Below are positions 1-6,188 of a DNA stretch of 10,046 nt, piece after piece. Origin of the DNA: an uncultured Eggerthellaceae bacterium (lineage in GTDB: Bacteria; Actinomycetota; Coriobacteriia; Coriobacteriales; Eggerthellaceae); assembly GCA_910589135.1 (NCBI GenBank), contig CAJUSL010000044.1, positions 1-10,046 of the forward strand, written 5' to 3'. Both the position numbers and the translations under genes were made by a program. Within the stretch, counting starts at the first letter, position 1, and every line of letters starts with the position of its first letter. The notes below the pieces were generated by a model. The model worked only from the letters and a program-made list of their open reading frames with translations, searched no databases and was not told the DNA's origin.

Positions 1-324
1 TCGCTCATCATCGGCTACAGCCCCTGCGAGATGCACTCCATCAAGGGCGGCATGAGCAACTGCCAGACCGAGATGGCCAAGGCTGTCGAGTGCGGGTACT
101 GGAACCTGTTCCGCTTCGACCCGTCCGCGCCGGAGGGCAAGCGCTTCGTGCTCGACTCGAAGGAGCCCACGGGCGAGGTCAAGGACTTCCTGATGAACGA
201 GGCGCGCTACAGCCGCCTGACCCGCGAGTTCCCCGGCCGCGCCGAGGAGCTGTTCGAGAAGAACGAGCGCGAGGCCGCCGAGCGCTACGAGCATCTGAAG
301 AAGATGCAGGAACTGTACGCATAG
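1..324 (+). CDS. nifJ: Pyruvate:ferredoxin (flavodoxin) oxidoreductase, C-terminal end (partial)
   Basis: This is the last 107 residues of a protein that enters the window already in frame at base 1 and stops at TAG 322-324. It matches the extreme C-terminus of homodimeric pyruvate:ferredoxin oxidoreductase (PFOR), the enzyme that converts pyruvate and CoA to acetyl-CoA and CO2 and reduces ferredoxin in the anaerobic cytoplasm. The recognisable segments are SLIIGYSPC with a downstream GGM and Q, then GYWNLFRFDP, then LDSKEPT, then a charged helical tail ending QELYA. The cysteine at residue 9 of the visible part lies where PFORs have a conserved Cys near the TPP-domain end. The pyruvate-binding, ferredoxin-type Fe-S and most TPP-binding parts are outside the window. 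The ATG at 31 is internal. A terminator hairpin follows 34 bases after the stop. Family call is firm; substrate pyruvate is inferred from the family. Confidence 0.9.
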   Translation, partial: SLIIGYSPCEMHSIKGGMSNCQTEMAKAVECGYWNLFRFDPSAPEGKRFVLDSKEPTGEVKDFLMNEARYSRLTREFPGRAEELFEKNEREAAERYEHLKKMQELYA

Positions 325-329
325 CGTCC

Positions 330-358
330 TTGCATTACGCAAACATATGTTCTATTAT
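330..358 (+). promoter_or_regulatory. Candidate sigma-70-type promoter for ruvCAB
   Basis: TTGCAT at 330-335 and TATTAT at 353-358 (5 of 6 to TATAAT) are separated by exactly 17 bases. The predicted start, about 7 bases after the -10, falls on A365. That places the start inside the left arm of the terminator hairpin, so the new transcript would lack most of that arm. The -35 is weak (3 of 6), which suits a regulated promoter. A LexA-box-like palindrome fills the spacer. Inferred from motifs only. Confidence 0.6.
340..353 (+). promoter_or_regulatory. LexA/DinR (SOS) box-like operator
   Basis: The sequence at 340-353 centres on the perfect 10-base palindrome AACATATGTT (342-351). Against the Gram-positive/actinobacterial SOS-box consensus CGAACRNRYGTTYC it matches 12 of 14 positions; the mismatches are A for G at 341 and T for C at 353. 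It lies wholly between the -35 and -10 of the candidate ruvCAB promoter, where a repressor would block RNA polymerase. ruvAB genes are LexA-regulated in Escherichia coli and Bacillus subtilis, so the position makes biological sense. LexA itself is not in the window. Confidence 0.55.
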
Positions 359-396
359 ATCCCCATCCATATATAGCGGATGGGGATGTTTTCTTT
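359..396 (+). terminator. Rho-independent terminator of nifJ
   Basis: A perfect 10-bp stem pairs 359-368 (ATCCCCATCC) with 378-387 (GGATGGGGAT) around a 9-base AT-rich loop, followed by a T-rich tract (GTTTTCTTT, 388-396). This is a canonical intrinsic terminator for transcription arriving from nifJ. It ends one base before the chosen ruvC start codon, and its right arm holds the only purine-rich stretch that could serve as the ruvC ribosome binding site (GGGGAT, 382-387). Confidence 0.85.
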
Positions 397-397
397 C

Positions 398-883
398 ATG
401 GACAGAATCGTCATGGGCATAGACCCTGGCCTGGCCAACACCGGCTGGGGGGTCATGAGGCAGCGCGCAGGGCGCCTGTCGTGCGTCGCGTACGGCTGCG
501 TCAGCACGCCGGCTGGCCACGACATCGCGGCGCGCCTCATGAAGATCCACGACCAGGTCGACGCCGTCATCGCCAGGTTCTCGCCCGAATGCCTGGGCAT
601 CGAGACCATCTTCTTCGACAGGAACGTCACCGCGGCGTTCGGCACCGGCCAGGCGCGCGGCGCCGCGCTCGTGGCCTGCGCCAAGGGCGGCCTCAAGGTG
701 GGCGAGTTCACGCCCAGCCAGATCAAGATGGCGGTCGTCGGCGAGGGCAACGCCGAGAAGCGCCAGGTGCAGTACATGGTGCAGCAGATACTCGGGTTGA
801 AGGAGGCCCCGCATCCCGACCATGCGGCCGACGCCCTCGCCGCGGCCATCTGCTACGTCACTCACGAAGGGATGGTCGCATGA
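398..883 (+). CDS. ruvC: Holliday junction resolvase RuvC
   Basis: A 161-residue crossover-junction endodeoxyribonuclease that cuts Holliday junctions symmetrically as part of the RuvABC resolvasome. It has an RNase H-like fold. The first acid is D9 in MGIDPG, the second is E69 in CLGIETIFFDRN, and the C-terminal pair sits in PDHAADALAAA as H142 and D145. The His replaces the third Asp of the E. coli enzyme (D7, E66, D138, D141) but matches the Thermus thermophilus set (D7, E70, H143, D146) with the same spacing, so it should be active. Length is close to the family's 160-175. I chose ATG 398 because MDRIVMGIDPG gives the usual short lead before the first catalytic Asp; in-frame ATGs at 380 and 386 lie in the terminator stem and add non-conserved residues, and 413 leaves very little lead. 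The stop codon overlaps the ruvA start (ATGA), implying translational coupling. Confidence 0.95.
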   Translation: MDRIVMGIDPGLANTGWGVMRQRAGRLSCVAYGCVSTPAGHDIAARLMKIHDQVDAVIARFSPECLGIETIFFDRNVTAAFGTGQARGAALVACAKGGLKVGEFTPSQIKMAVVGEGNAEKRQVQYMVQQILGLKEAPHPDHAADALAAAICYVTHEGMVA

Positions 884-1464
884 TCGCGTTTCTCGACGGC
901 ATCGTGGCTTCGAAGGGCCAAGGCGGCATGTGCCTCGACGTCGGCGGCGTGGGCTACGCGCTCAGCATGTCGCAGAGCGCCGTGGCGTCGCTTCCGGCGG
1001 TCGGCGAGCATGCGCGGGTGCTGTGCCGCATGTCGGTCGGCGACGCGGGGGGCGTCCTGTTCGGGTTCGCCGCCGAGGACGAGCGAAGCCTGTTCGACGA
1101 ACTCGTGCAAATAAGCGGCATCGGCCCCAAGACGGCGCTCGCGTCCCTGTCGTGCATGAGTCCCTCCGAGCTGGTCTCGGCCGTCGTTGCGCAGGACGCG
1201 AAGGCCATATCCAAGATCCCCGGCATCGGGAAGAAGTCCGCGTCCCGCATCATCCTCGAACTCAAGGACAAGTTCCAGCAGGACGCGCCCGTCGCCGTTC
1301 CCGCCGCGGACGGCTCTCCCGAGGCGCCCGCGCTCGGCGCTGTGCGGGAGGCGCTGAAGTCCATGGGCTTCACGCCCGACGAGATCGAGTTCGCCTGCCA
1401 GGACGCAGACGCCGGCATGGACGAGTCGGCGCTGCTGCAGCATGCGCTGAAGAGGATGGCGTAG
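880..1464 (+). CDS. ruvA: Holliday junction branch migration protein RuvA
   Basis: A 194-residue DNA-binding subunit of the RuvAB branch-migration motor. It forms tetramers that hold the four-way junction flat and load RuvB rings. Domain I is an OB fold at about 1-64 (DVGGVGYAL at 20-28, LFGF at 60-63). Domain II carries two helix-hairpin-helix motifs: QISGIGPKTALASL (77-90) and SKIPGIGKKSASRIILELKDK (from 111). A flexible Ala/Pro/Asp-rich linker at about 133-150 leads to the small domain III (151-194), which contacts RuvB. Length is near the usual 190-205. The start ATG overlaps the ruvC stop, and AAGGG at 867-871 gives a ribosome binding site 8 bases upstream. At the junction-centre acidic pin, where E. 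coli has E55-D56, this protein reads G54-D55, so one of the two acids is missing. Identity is secure. Confidence 0.96.
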   Translation: MIAFLDGIVASKGQGGMCLDVGGVGYALSMSQSAVASLPAVGEHARVLCRMSVGDAGGVLFGFAAEDERSLFDELVQISGIGPKTALASLSCMSPSELVSAVVAQDAKAISKIPGIGKKSASRIILELKDKFQQDAPVAVPAADGSPEAPALGAVREALKSMGFTPDEIEFACQDADAGMDESALLQHALKRMA

Positions 1465-1467
1465 GCC

Positions 1468-2523
1468 ATGGCCGACGGAGTCGAGATAGAGGGCATGGTG
1501 TTCGAGGCGGCCGACTCGCCCGACGCCGGCGCGCGTACCATGTCGCCCTCCGAGACCCCCGAGGATGCGCGCCTGGACGCGAGCCTGCGTCCCCGCCTGC
1601 TCGCCGACTACATCGGGCAGGAGCGCAACAAGGAGGCGCTGTCCATCCTGATCGAGGCGGCCAAGAGCCGCGGCGAGGCGGTCGACCACATCCTGTTCTA
1701 CGGGCCTCCCGGCCTGGGCAAGACCACCCTGGCCAACGTCGTCGCCAACGAGATCGGCTCGTCGCTGAAGGTGACCAGCGGGCCCGCCATAGCCCGCACG
1801 GGCGACCTGGCCGCGATCCTCACCAACCTCGAGCCCGGCGACGTGCTCTTCGTCGACGAGATCCACCGCATGAACCGCTCGGTGGAGGAGGTGCTCTATC
1901 CCGCCCTCGAGGACTTCTCCCTCGACGTGGTGGTGGGGAAGGGGCCGGCGGCGCGGTCAATCAGGCTCGATTTGCCCCCCTTCACGCTCATCGGGGCAAC
2001 CACGCGCACCGGGCTGCTCACGGGTCCCTTGCGCGACCGGTTCGGCATGGCCTTGCGCCTTCAGTACTACGAGCCGCGCGAGCTCGCGGCCATCGTCGCG
2101 CGCTCGGCCGGCATCCTCGGCGTCGAGGTGCACGACGAGGGCGCCCACGAGATAGCGCTGCGCTCGCGCGGCACGCCGCGCCTTGCCAACCGCCTGCTGA
2201 AGCGGGTCAGGGACTGGGCGCAGGTCAGGGCCGAAGGCTGCATAACCGGCCCGGTCGCCAAGGATGCGCTCGAGTTCTACGAGGTCGACGCGATGGGCCT
2301 CGACCGGATGGACAACAAGGTGCTGGAAGTGCTCTGCGTGCAGTTCTCGGGACGCCCCGTGGGCCTCACCACGCTCGCCTCCGCGCTGTCCGAGCAGCCC
2401 GACACGGTCGAGGACGTCTACGAGCCCTACCTCATGCAGCAGGGGTTCATCGTGCGCACCCCGCAGGGGCGCCAGGCCACCCCCCGCGCCTTCGAGCATC
2501 TCGGCGTGCAGCCGCCTCAATAG
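1468..2523 (+). CDS. ruvB: Holliday junction branch migration ATPase RuvB
   Basis: A 351-residue AAA+ helicase whose hexameric rings pump DNA through the RuvA-junction complex. Visible motifs in order: the N-terminal SLRPRLLADYIGQ segment (39-51), Walker A GPPGLGKTT (79-87), Walker B LFVDEIH (127-133), sensor 1 GATTRTG (176-182), an arginine-finger region LRDRFG (188-193), and sensor 2 GTPRLANRLL (235-244). A C-terminal winged-helix domain follows from about 275 to the end. Length is at the long end of the family (about 330-350), owing to a poorly conserved N-terminal lead of some 35 residues. ATG 1468 is 3 bases after the ruvA stop, with AGAGGA at 1451-1456 upstream; internal ATGs at 1495 and 1540 cannot be excluded as starts. 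It completes a contiguous ruvCAB operon. No intrinsic terminator with a T tract follows. Confidence 0.96.
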   Translation: MADGVEIEGMVFEAADSPDAGARTMSPSETPEDARLDASLRPRLLADYIGQERNKEALSILIEAAKSRGEAVDHILFYGPPGLGKTTLANVVANEIGSSLKVTSGPAIARTGDLAAILTNLEPGDVLFVDEIHRMNRSVEEVLYPALEDFSLDVVVGKGPAARSIRLDLPPFTLIGATTRTGLLTGPLRDRFGMALRLQYYEPRELAAIVARSAGILGVEVHDEGAHEIALRSRGTPRLANRLLKRVRDWAQVRAEGCITGPVAKDALEFYEVDAMGLDRMDNKVLEVLCVQFSGRPVGLTTLASALSEQPDTVEDVYEPYLMQQGFIVRTPQGRQATPRAFEHLGVQPPQ

Positions 2524-2534
2524 GCGATTTGCCG

Positions 2535-2561
2535 TTGCTGCCGCCCGGCAGTTGTGATACT
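2535..2561 (+). promoter_or_regulatory. Weak candidate promoter before the transaldolase gene
   Basis: The 144-base gap after ruvB holds an extended -10 (TG at 2553-2554, then GATACT at 2556-2561). A TTGCTG at 2535-2540 is the best -35 but only 15 bases upstream; TTGCCG at 2529-2534 is too far (21). A short stem CTGCC/GGCAG (2538-2542 with 2547-2551) overlaps it and lacks a T tract, so I do not call it a terminator. Read-through from ruvB is an alternative way to express the downstream genes. Confidence 0.35.
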
Positions 2562-2656
2562 TTGAATCCATCGAATTTCCTGACGGGCGCAATCGCGTCC
2601 AGCCAATCCGAAAGCATCGAAAACCCGCCTTCCGTGCATCGGCATGGCAAAACGAC

Positions 2657-2663
2657 GAGGAGG
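2657..2663 (+). promoter_or_regulatory. Ribosome binding site that decides a TTG start
   Basis: GAGGAGG at 2657-2663 is an almost ideal Shine-Dalgarno sequence lying 4 bases before TTG 2668. It would be inside the coding sequence if translation began at the upstream ATG 2644, which itself has no ribosome binding site. This favours the TTG. Confidence 0.75.
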
Positions 2664-2667
2664 AACA

Positions 2668-3348
2668 TTGAAATTCTTCTTGGATACCGCCGATATCGAC
2701 GAGATTTCCGAGGCTGCAAGCTGGGGGGCGCTCGCAGGCGTCACCACCAACCCGACGCTCTATGCGCGCGTCGGGGGCAAGCTCGCCGACTTCAACGACC
2801 ACATCAAGCGCATCTGCGACATCGTCGGCCCCGACTGCCCCGTCTCGGCCGAGTCGCTGGCCATGACGCGCGACGACCTCGTGCGTGACGGACGCGAGCT
2901 TGCGGCCATCGCGCCCAACGTCGTCGTGAAGATACCGACGATGGTCGAAGGCCTCGCCGCCACCCGCACGCTTGCCGACGAGGGCATTCGCGTGAACATG
3001 ACGCTGTGCTTCACCGTGCCGCAGGCGCTTCTGGCCGCCCGTGCCGGCGCACGCTATATCTCGCCGTTCGTCGGGCGCTTCGACGACATATCCGAGGACG
3101 GCATCGAGCAGGTGGCCAACATCGTCGACGCGGTAGGCAACTACGACTTCTCGCAGAACACCGCGAACGGCGAGCAGGTCGAGGTCATCGCGGCGTCCAT
3201 CCGCAGCGCGAACCACGTCACGCAGTGCGCCCTTATGGGCGCCGACATAGCAACCGTGCCCTTCGGGGTCCTGAAGAAGATGGTGGGCCATCCGCTCACC
3301 GACAGGGGCATCGAGGCATTCGTAGCAGATTGGGAGAAAGTCAAATAA
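2668..3348 (+). CDS. tal: Small transaldolase of the TalC / fructose-6-phosphate aldolase family
   Basis: A 226-residue class I aldolase-fold enzyme of the non-oxidative pentose phosphate pathway. It should move a dihydroxyacetone unit between sugar phosphates through a lysine Schiff base. The TTG start gives MKFFLDTADIDEI, the standard family N-terminus. Visible residues are D6, N28 in TTNP, the Schiff-base lysine K88 in VVVKIP, T112, and S177/R179 in AASIR. Two positions separate transaldolases from true fructose-6-phosphate aldolase: E. coli FsaA has Gln59 and Tyr131, whereas here they are E62 (SAES) and F134 (SPFVGR), the state seen in transaldolases. I therefore favour transaldolase. Length is slightly above the family's 210-220. 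The stop TAA directly abuts the rho ATG. In Bacillus subtilis a tal gene also lies close to rho, so the neighbourhood is not random. The alternative ATG 2644 would add 8 unconserved residues. Confidence 0.9.
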   Translation: MKFFLDTADIDEISEAASWGALAGVTTNPTLYARVGGKLADFNDHIKRICDIVGPDCPVSAESLAMTRDDLVRDGRELAAIAPNVVVKIPTMVEGLAATRTLADEGIRVNMTLCFTVPQALLAARAGARYISPFVGRFDDISEDGIEQVANIVDAVGNYDFSQNTANGEQVEVIAASIRSANHVTQCALMGADIATVPFGVLKKMVGHPLTDRGIEAFVADWEKVK

Positions 3349-5025
3349 ATGAGCGCCACTGAAAGCAAGGAAAGCAAGACCGAGTCCACCGAGCCCGAGA
3401 CGGCGGAAAGCGCCGCGAAGAAGCGCGGGCGCCCGAAGGGTTCCAAGAACAAGAAGGCGTCCGAGGCCGAGAAGGCGGCGGACGACAAGGCCGCAGGAGA
3501 GCCCGCCGAGGAGGTCAAGCCTGCGCGTTCCGCGAAGGCGAAGGCCGCACCGAAGGACAAGCACGCAGACGACAAGAAGGCCGACGCCGACGACGCGGGC
3601 CGCTTCGACGGCAAGACGCCGCGCCGCCGCGCCACCAAGGTGTCGGGGGGAGGCCAGCACCAGCAGCGCAACCAGGGCCGCAACCAGCATCGCCAGCGCC
3701 GCCAGCGCGACGGACGCCAGCAGCGCGAGTACGCTCCCAGCGTGAGCAAGGAGGAACTGGCCGAGCTCAAGGTGCCCGAGCTGCGCGAGAAGGCGGCCGA
3801 GCTCAACATCGACGCGTCCGGCATGAAGAAGGCCGACATGGTCGACGCCATCTACGAGGCGCTCGCCATCGCCGAGGGCTTCCTCGAGGTCGAGGGCATC
3901 CTCGACATCCTGCAGGACGGGTACGGCTTCCTGCGCACCCAGGGCTACCTTCCCTCCGAGATGGACGTGTACGTCGGGCTCTCCACCATACGCCGCAACG
4001 GGCTGCGCAAGGGCGACACCGTCTCCGGCAGCACCCGTCCGGCGCGCGAGGGCGAGAAGTTCGCCGCCATCCAGAAGGTCACCGCCATCAACGGCGTGCC
4101 CGTCGACGAGGTCAGCCACCGTCCCAAGTTCTCCGACCTGACGCCGGTGTTCCCCGACGAGCGCCTGATGATGGAGCACGGCAAGGACACCCTCACGGCC
4201 CGCGTCATCGACCTGGCCGCCCCCATCGGCAAGGGCCAGCGCGGCCTCATCGTGTCGCCGCCCAAGGCGGGCAAGACCACCGTCTTGAAGGACATCGCGG
4301 CGGCCATCCACGCCAACAACCCCGAGGTGCACCTGATGTGCCTGCTCGTCGACGAGCGCCCCGAGGAAGTCACCGACATGGAGCGCTCCATCCATGGCGA
4401 GGTCATCGCATCCACCTTCGACATGCCATCCGAGAACCACATCGCCGTGGCCGAGCTCGTCATCGAGCGCGCGAAGCGCCTGGTCGAGCAAGGCGAGGAC
4501 GTCGTCATCCTGCTCGACTCCATCACGCGCCTGGCCCGCGCCTACAACCTGGCGCAGCCCGCCTCGGGCCGCATCCTCTCCGGCGGCGTCGACTCCACGG
4601 CGCTGTACCCGCCGAAGCGCTTCCTGGGCGCCGCGCGCAACATCGAGGGAGGCGGCTCGCTCACCATCCTCGCGTCGGCGCTCATCGACACGGGGTCGAA
4701 GATGGACGAGGTCATCTTCGAGGAGTTCAAGGGCACCGGCAACATGGAGATCAGGCTCGACCGCAACCTGGCCGACCGCCGCATCTTCCCGGCCATCGAT
4801 GTGGTCGCATCCGGCACCCGCAAGGAGGAGCTGCTGCTCGACGCGCAGGAGGCTCCGCTCATCTGGGCCGTCCGCAGGGTCCTCTCCAACGCGAACAACC
4901 CCGAGAGGTCCATGGACATGCTGAACAAGTCGCTGTCGCAGACCGAGACGAACGCGGAATTCCTCATCAAGACGGCGCGGCGGGCGAAGTCGTCGAGCCG
5001 CATGGACGAAAGCTTCGAGCTGTAG
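3349..5025 (+). CDS. rho: Transcription termination factor Rho with long N-terminal extension
   Basis: A 558-residue hexameric RNA-dependent ATPase that ends transcription at unstructured C-rich RNA. Residues 1-130 are an extension absent from the 419-residue E. coli protein: Lys/Glu/Ala-rich, with the AT-hook-like KKRGRPKGSKNKK (24-36) and an Asn/Gln/Arg/Gly-rich stretch (100-127). The helical Rho N-terminal domain follows (about 134-172), then the cold-shock-like RNA-binding domain with GYGFLR (191-196) and IRRNGLRKGD (214-223). The ATPase core has Walker A PPKAGKTT (304-311), Walker B VVILLDSITRLARAYN (385-400), and the Q- and R-loop region SGGVDSTALYPPKRF (411-425) to FKGTGNMEI (460-468). 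All catalytic motifs are intact. ATG 3349 directly follows the preceding TAA; GGGAG at 3332-3336 is somewhat distant (12 bases), and coupling to tal translation is likely. Long N-terminal insertions are known in actinobacterial Rho. Confidence 0.97.
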   Translation: MSATESKESKTESTEPETAESAAKKRGRPKGSKNKKASEAEKAADDKAAGEPAEEVKPARSAKAKAAPKDKHADDKKADADDAGRFDGKTPRRRATKVSGGGQHQQRNQGRNQHRQRRQRDGRQQREYAPSVSKEELAELKVPELREKAAELNIDASGMKKADMVDAIYEALAIAEGFLEVEGILDILQDGYGFLRTQGYLPSEMDVYVGLSTIRRNGLRKGDTVSGSTRPAREGEKFAAIQKVTAINGVPVDEVSHRPKFSDLTPVFPDERLMMEHGKDTLTARVIDLAAPIGKGQRGLIVSPPKAGKTTVLKDIAAAIHANNPEVHLMCLLVDERPEEVTDMERSIHGEVIASTFDMPSENHIAVAELVIERAKRLVEQGEDVVILLDSITRLARAYNLAQPASGRILSGGVDSTALYPPKRFLGAARNIEGGGSLTILASALIDTGSKMDEVIFEEFKGTGNMEIRLDRNLADRRIFPAIDVVASGTRKEELLLDAQEAPLIWAVRRVLSNANNPERSMDMLNKSLSQTETNAEFLIKTARRAKSSSRMDESFEL

Positions 5026-5062
5026 TGCTCGGGCGCCAAGGCCACGGACGCGGGGGGGCGCG

Positions 5063-6184
5063 ATGAACGAAGACCCTAGACAGACCGAACAGGGAGCCGT
5101 CGGGGAGGCCCAGCAGCCCGCCCCGGCAAGCCAGGCGCAAGGAGGCCCTGCGCCGCAGACCGGCATGCCTTCCAACGTGGGCGGGATGCCCCAGCCGCAG
5201 GGGCGTCCGGCGTTCGTGTCGCCTCCGCCCATGGCGGCAGCGCCCCGGAGGGGCGGCAAGGGGTACCTGGTGGGCATAGCCGCCGTGGCCGCGCTCTGCG
5301 TGGTGATCGTGGCGTCCATCGCGTCGTGCACCAGCATCGCCAACACCTCCATGGGCATGTTCGGCACGTCCGGCTCCGCGGAATCCGTCGACGACGGCAG
5401 GCCCAAGGTGGGCGTCATCTCGATCGACGGAACCATCCAGTACGACGGCACCGCGTGCAGCCCGTCGGGCCTCCGCAGCCTGCTCGACCAGGCCGAGCGC
5501 CGAGGCGACATCAAGGCCGTCGTGCTGCGCGTCAACTCAGGCGGCGGCGTCGCCACCGCGGGCGAGGAGATGGCGCACTACGTCAAGGAGTTCGAGAAGC
5601 CCATCGTGGTGTCCAGCGCGGCCACCAACGCCAGCGCCGCCTACGAGATATCGTCGCAGGCCGACTACATCTACGCCGCCAAGACGACCGCCATCGGCGC
5701 GATCGGCGTCGCCTTGCAGGTGACGGACCTCTCGGGCCTCTACGAGAAGCTGGGCATCCGCATCGAGAACATCACCTCGGCCGAGTCGAAGGACTCCTCG
5801 TACGGCAACCGCCCGCTGACCGAGGAGGAGCGCGCCTGGTACCAGGACCTGGTCGACCAGATCGACGCCGACTTCGTCGAGGTGGTGGCCGAAGGCCGCA
5901 ACATGGCCGAGGACGAGGTCAGGGCTCTTGCCAACGGCATGACCTTCACCGGTTTCGACGCCGTCGAGAACGGGCTTGCCGACGAGCTGGGCTACCTTGA
6001 GGACGCCGTGGCCCAGGCGTCGAGCAACGCCGGATACGGCGAGCCCCTTGACACCACGTCGCTCACGCTGTACCAACCGTCCAGCTTGCTCACGCTCCTC
6101 GATGCGCTGGGCCAGACGAAATCCGCCGACGACGAGGCCCTGTCCGCGCTGGCGCAGAGGCTGGAATCGACGCAGACGAGGTAG
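5063..6184 (+). CDS. sppA: Signal peptide peptidase SppA (S49 family membrane protease)
   Basis: A 373-residue membrane-anchored serine protease that degrades signal peptides left in the membrane. Residues 1-62 are a Gln/Pro/Gly/Ala-rich cytoplasmic segment, PRRGGK (61-66) is a positive anchor flank, and about 67-89 is a hydrophobic transmembrane helix. The protease domain faces outside: VGVISIDGTI (116-125), the substrate/oxyanion segment RVNSGGG (156-162), nucleophile S191 in NASAAYEIS, and general-base lysine K243 in ESKDSSYG. The 52-residue Ser-to-Lys spacing equals that of B. subtilis SppA (S147, K199). The ASAAY replaces the more common ASGGYY. Family features continue with LTEEER (252-257), VAEGRNM (275-281) and the ADELGYLEDAV tail. 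It has one S49 domain (the short, Bacillus-like form) plus a C-terminal tail of about 50 residues. The ribosome binding site is an uninterrupted G7 run (5052-5058), 4 bases before the ATG. The next gene begins 4 bases after its stop. Confidence 0.92.
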   Translation: MNEDPRQTEQGAVGEAQQPAPASQAQGGPAPQTGMPSNVGGMPQPQGRPAFVSPPPMAAAPRRGGKGYLVGIAAVAALCVVIVASIASCTSIANTSMGMFGTSGSAESVDDGRPKVGVISIDGTIQYDGTACSPSGLRSLLDQAERRGDIKAVVLRVNSGGGVATAGEEMAHYVKEFEKPIVVSSAATNASAAYEISSQADYIYAAKTTAIGAIGVALQVTDLSGLYEKLGIRIENITSAESKDSSYGNRPLTEEERAWYQDLVDQIDADFVEVVAEGRNMAEDEVRALANGMTFTGFDAVENGLADELGYLEDAVAQASSNAGYGEPLDTTSLTLYQPSSLLTLLDALGQTKSADDEALSALAQRLESTQTR

Positions 6185-6188
6185 GAAC

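Noticed and set aside
380..397. Earlier ruvC start codons at 380 or 386
   Set aside because: They lie in the terminator's right arm and add non-conserved residues before the MDRIVMGIDPG start.
2537..2552. Hairpin after ruvB as a terminator
   Set aside because: The stem has only 5 Watson-Crick pairs plus one possible G-U, and no T tract follows.
822..2888. Open frame of 688 codons on the + strand
   Set aside because: It is an alternate frame over ruvA, ruvB and the tal start, with arginine-rich, domainless translation.
1957..5556. Open frame of about 1,199 codons on the - strand
   Set aside because: It lies antisense to ruvB, tal, rho and sppA, all of which carry clear family motifs. Its translation is compositionally biased and matches nothing I recognise. 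Long antisense frames are expected in GC-rich DNA.
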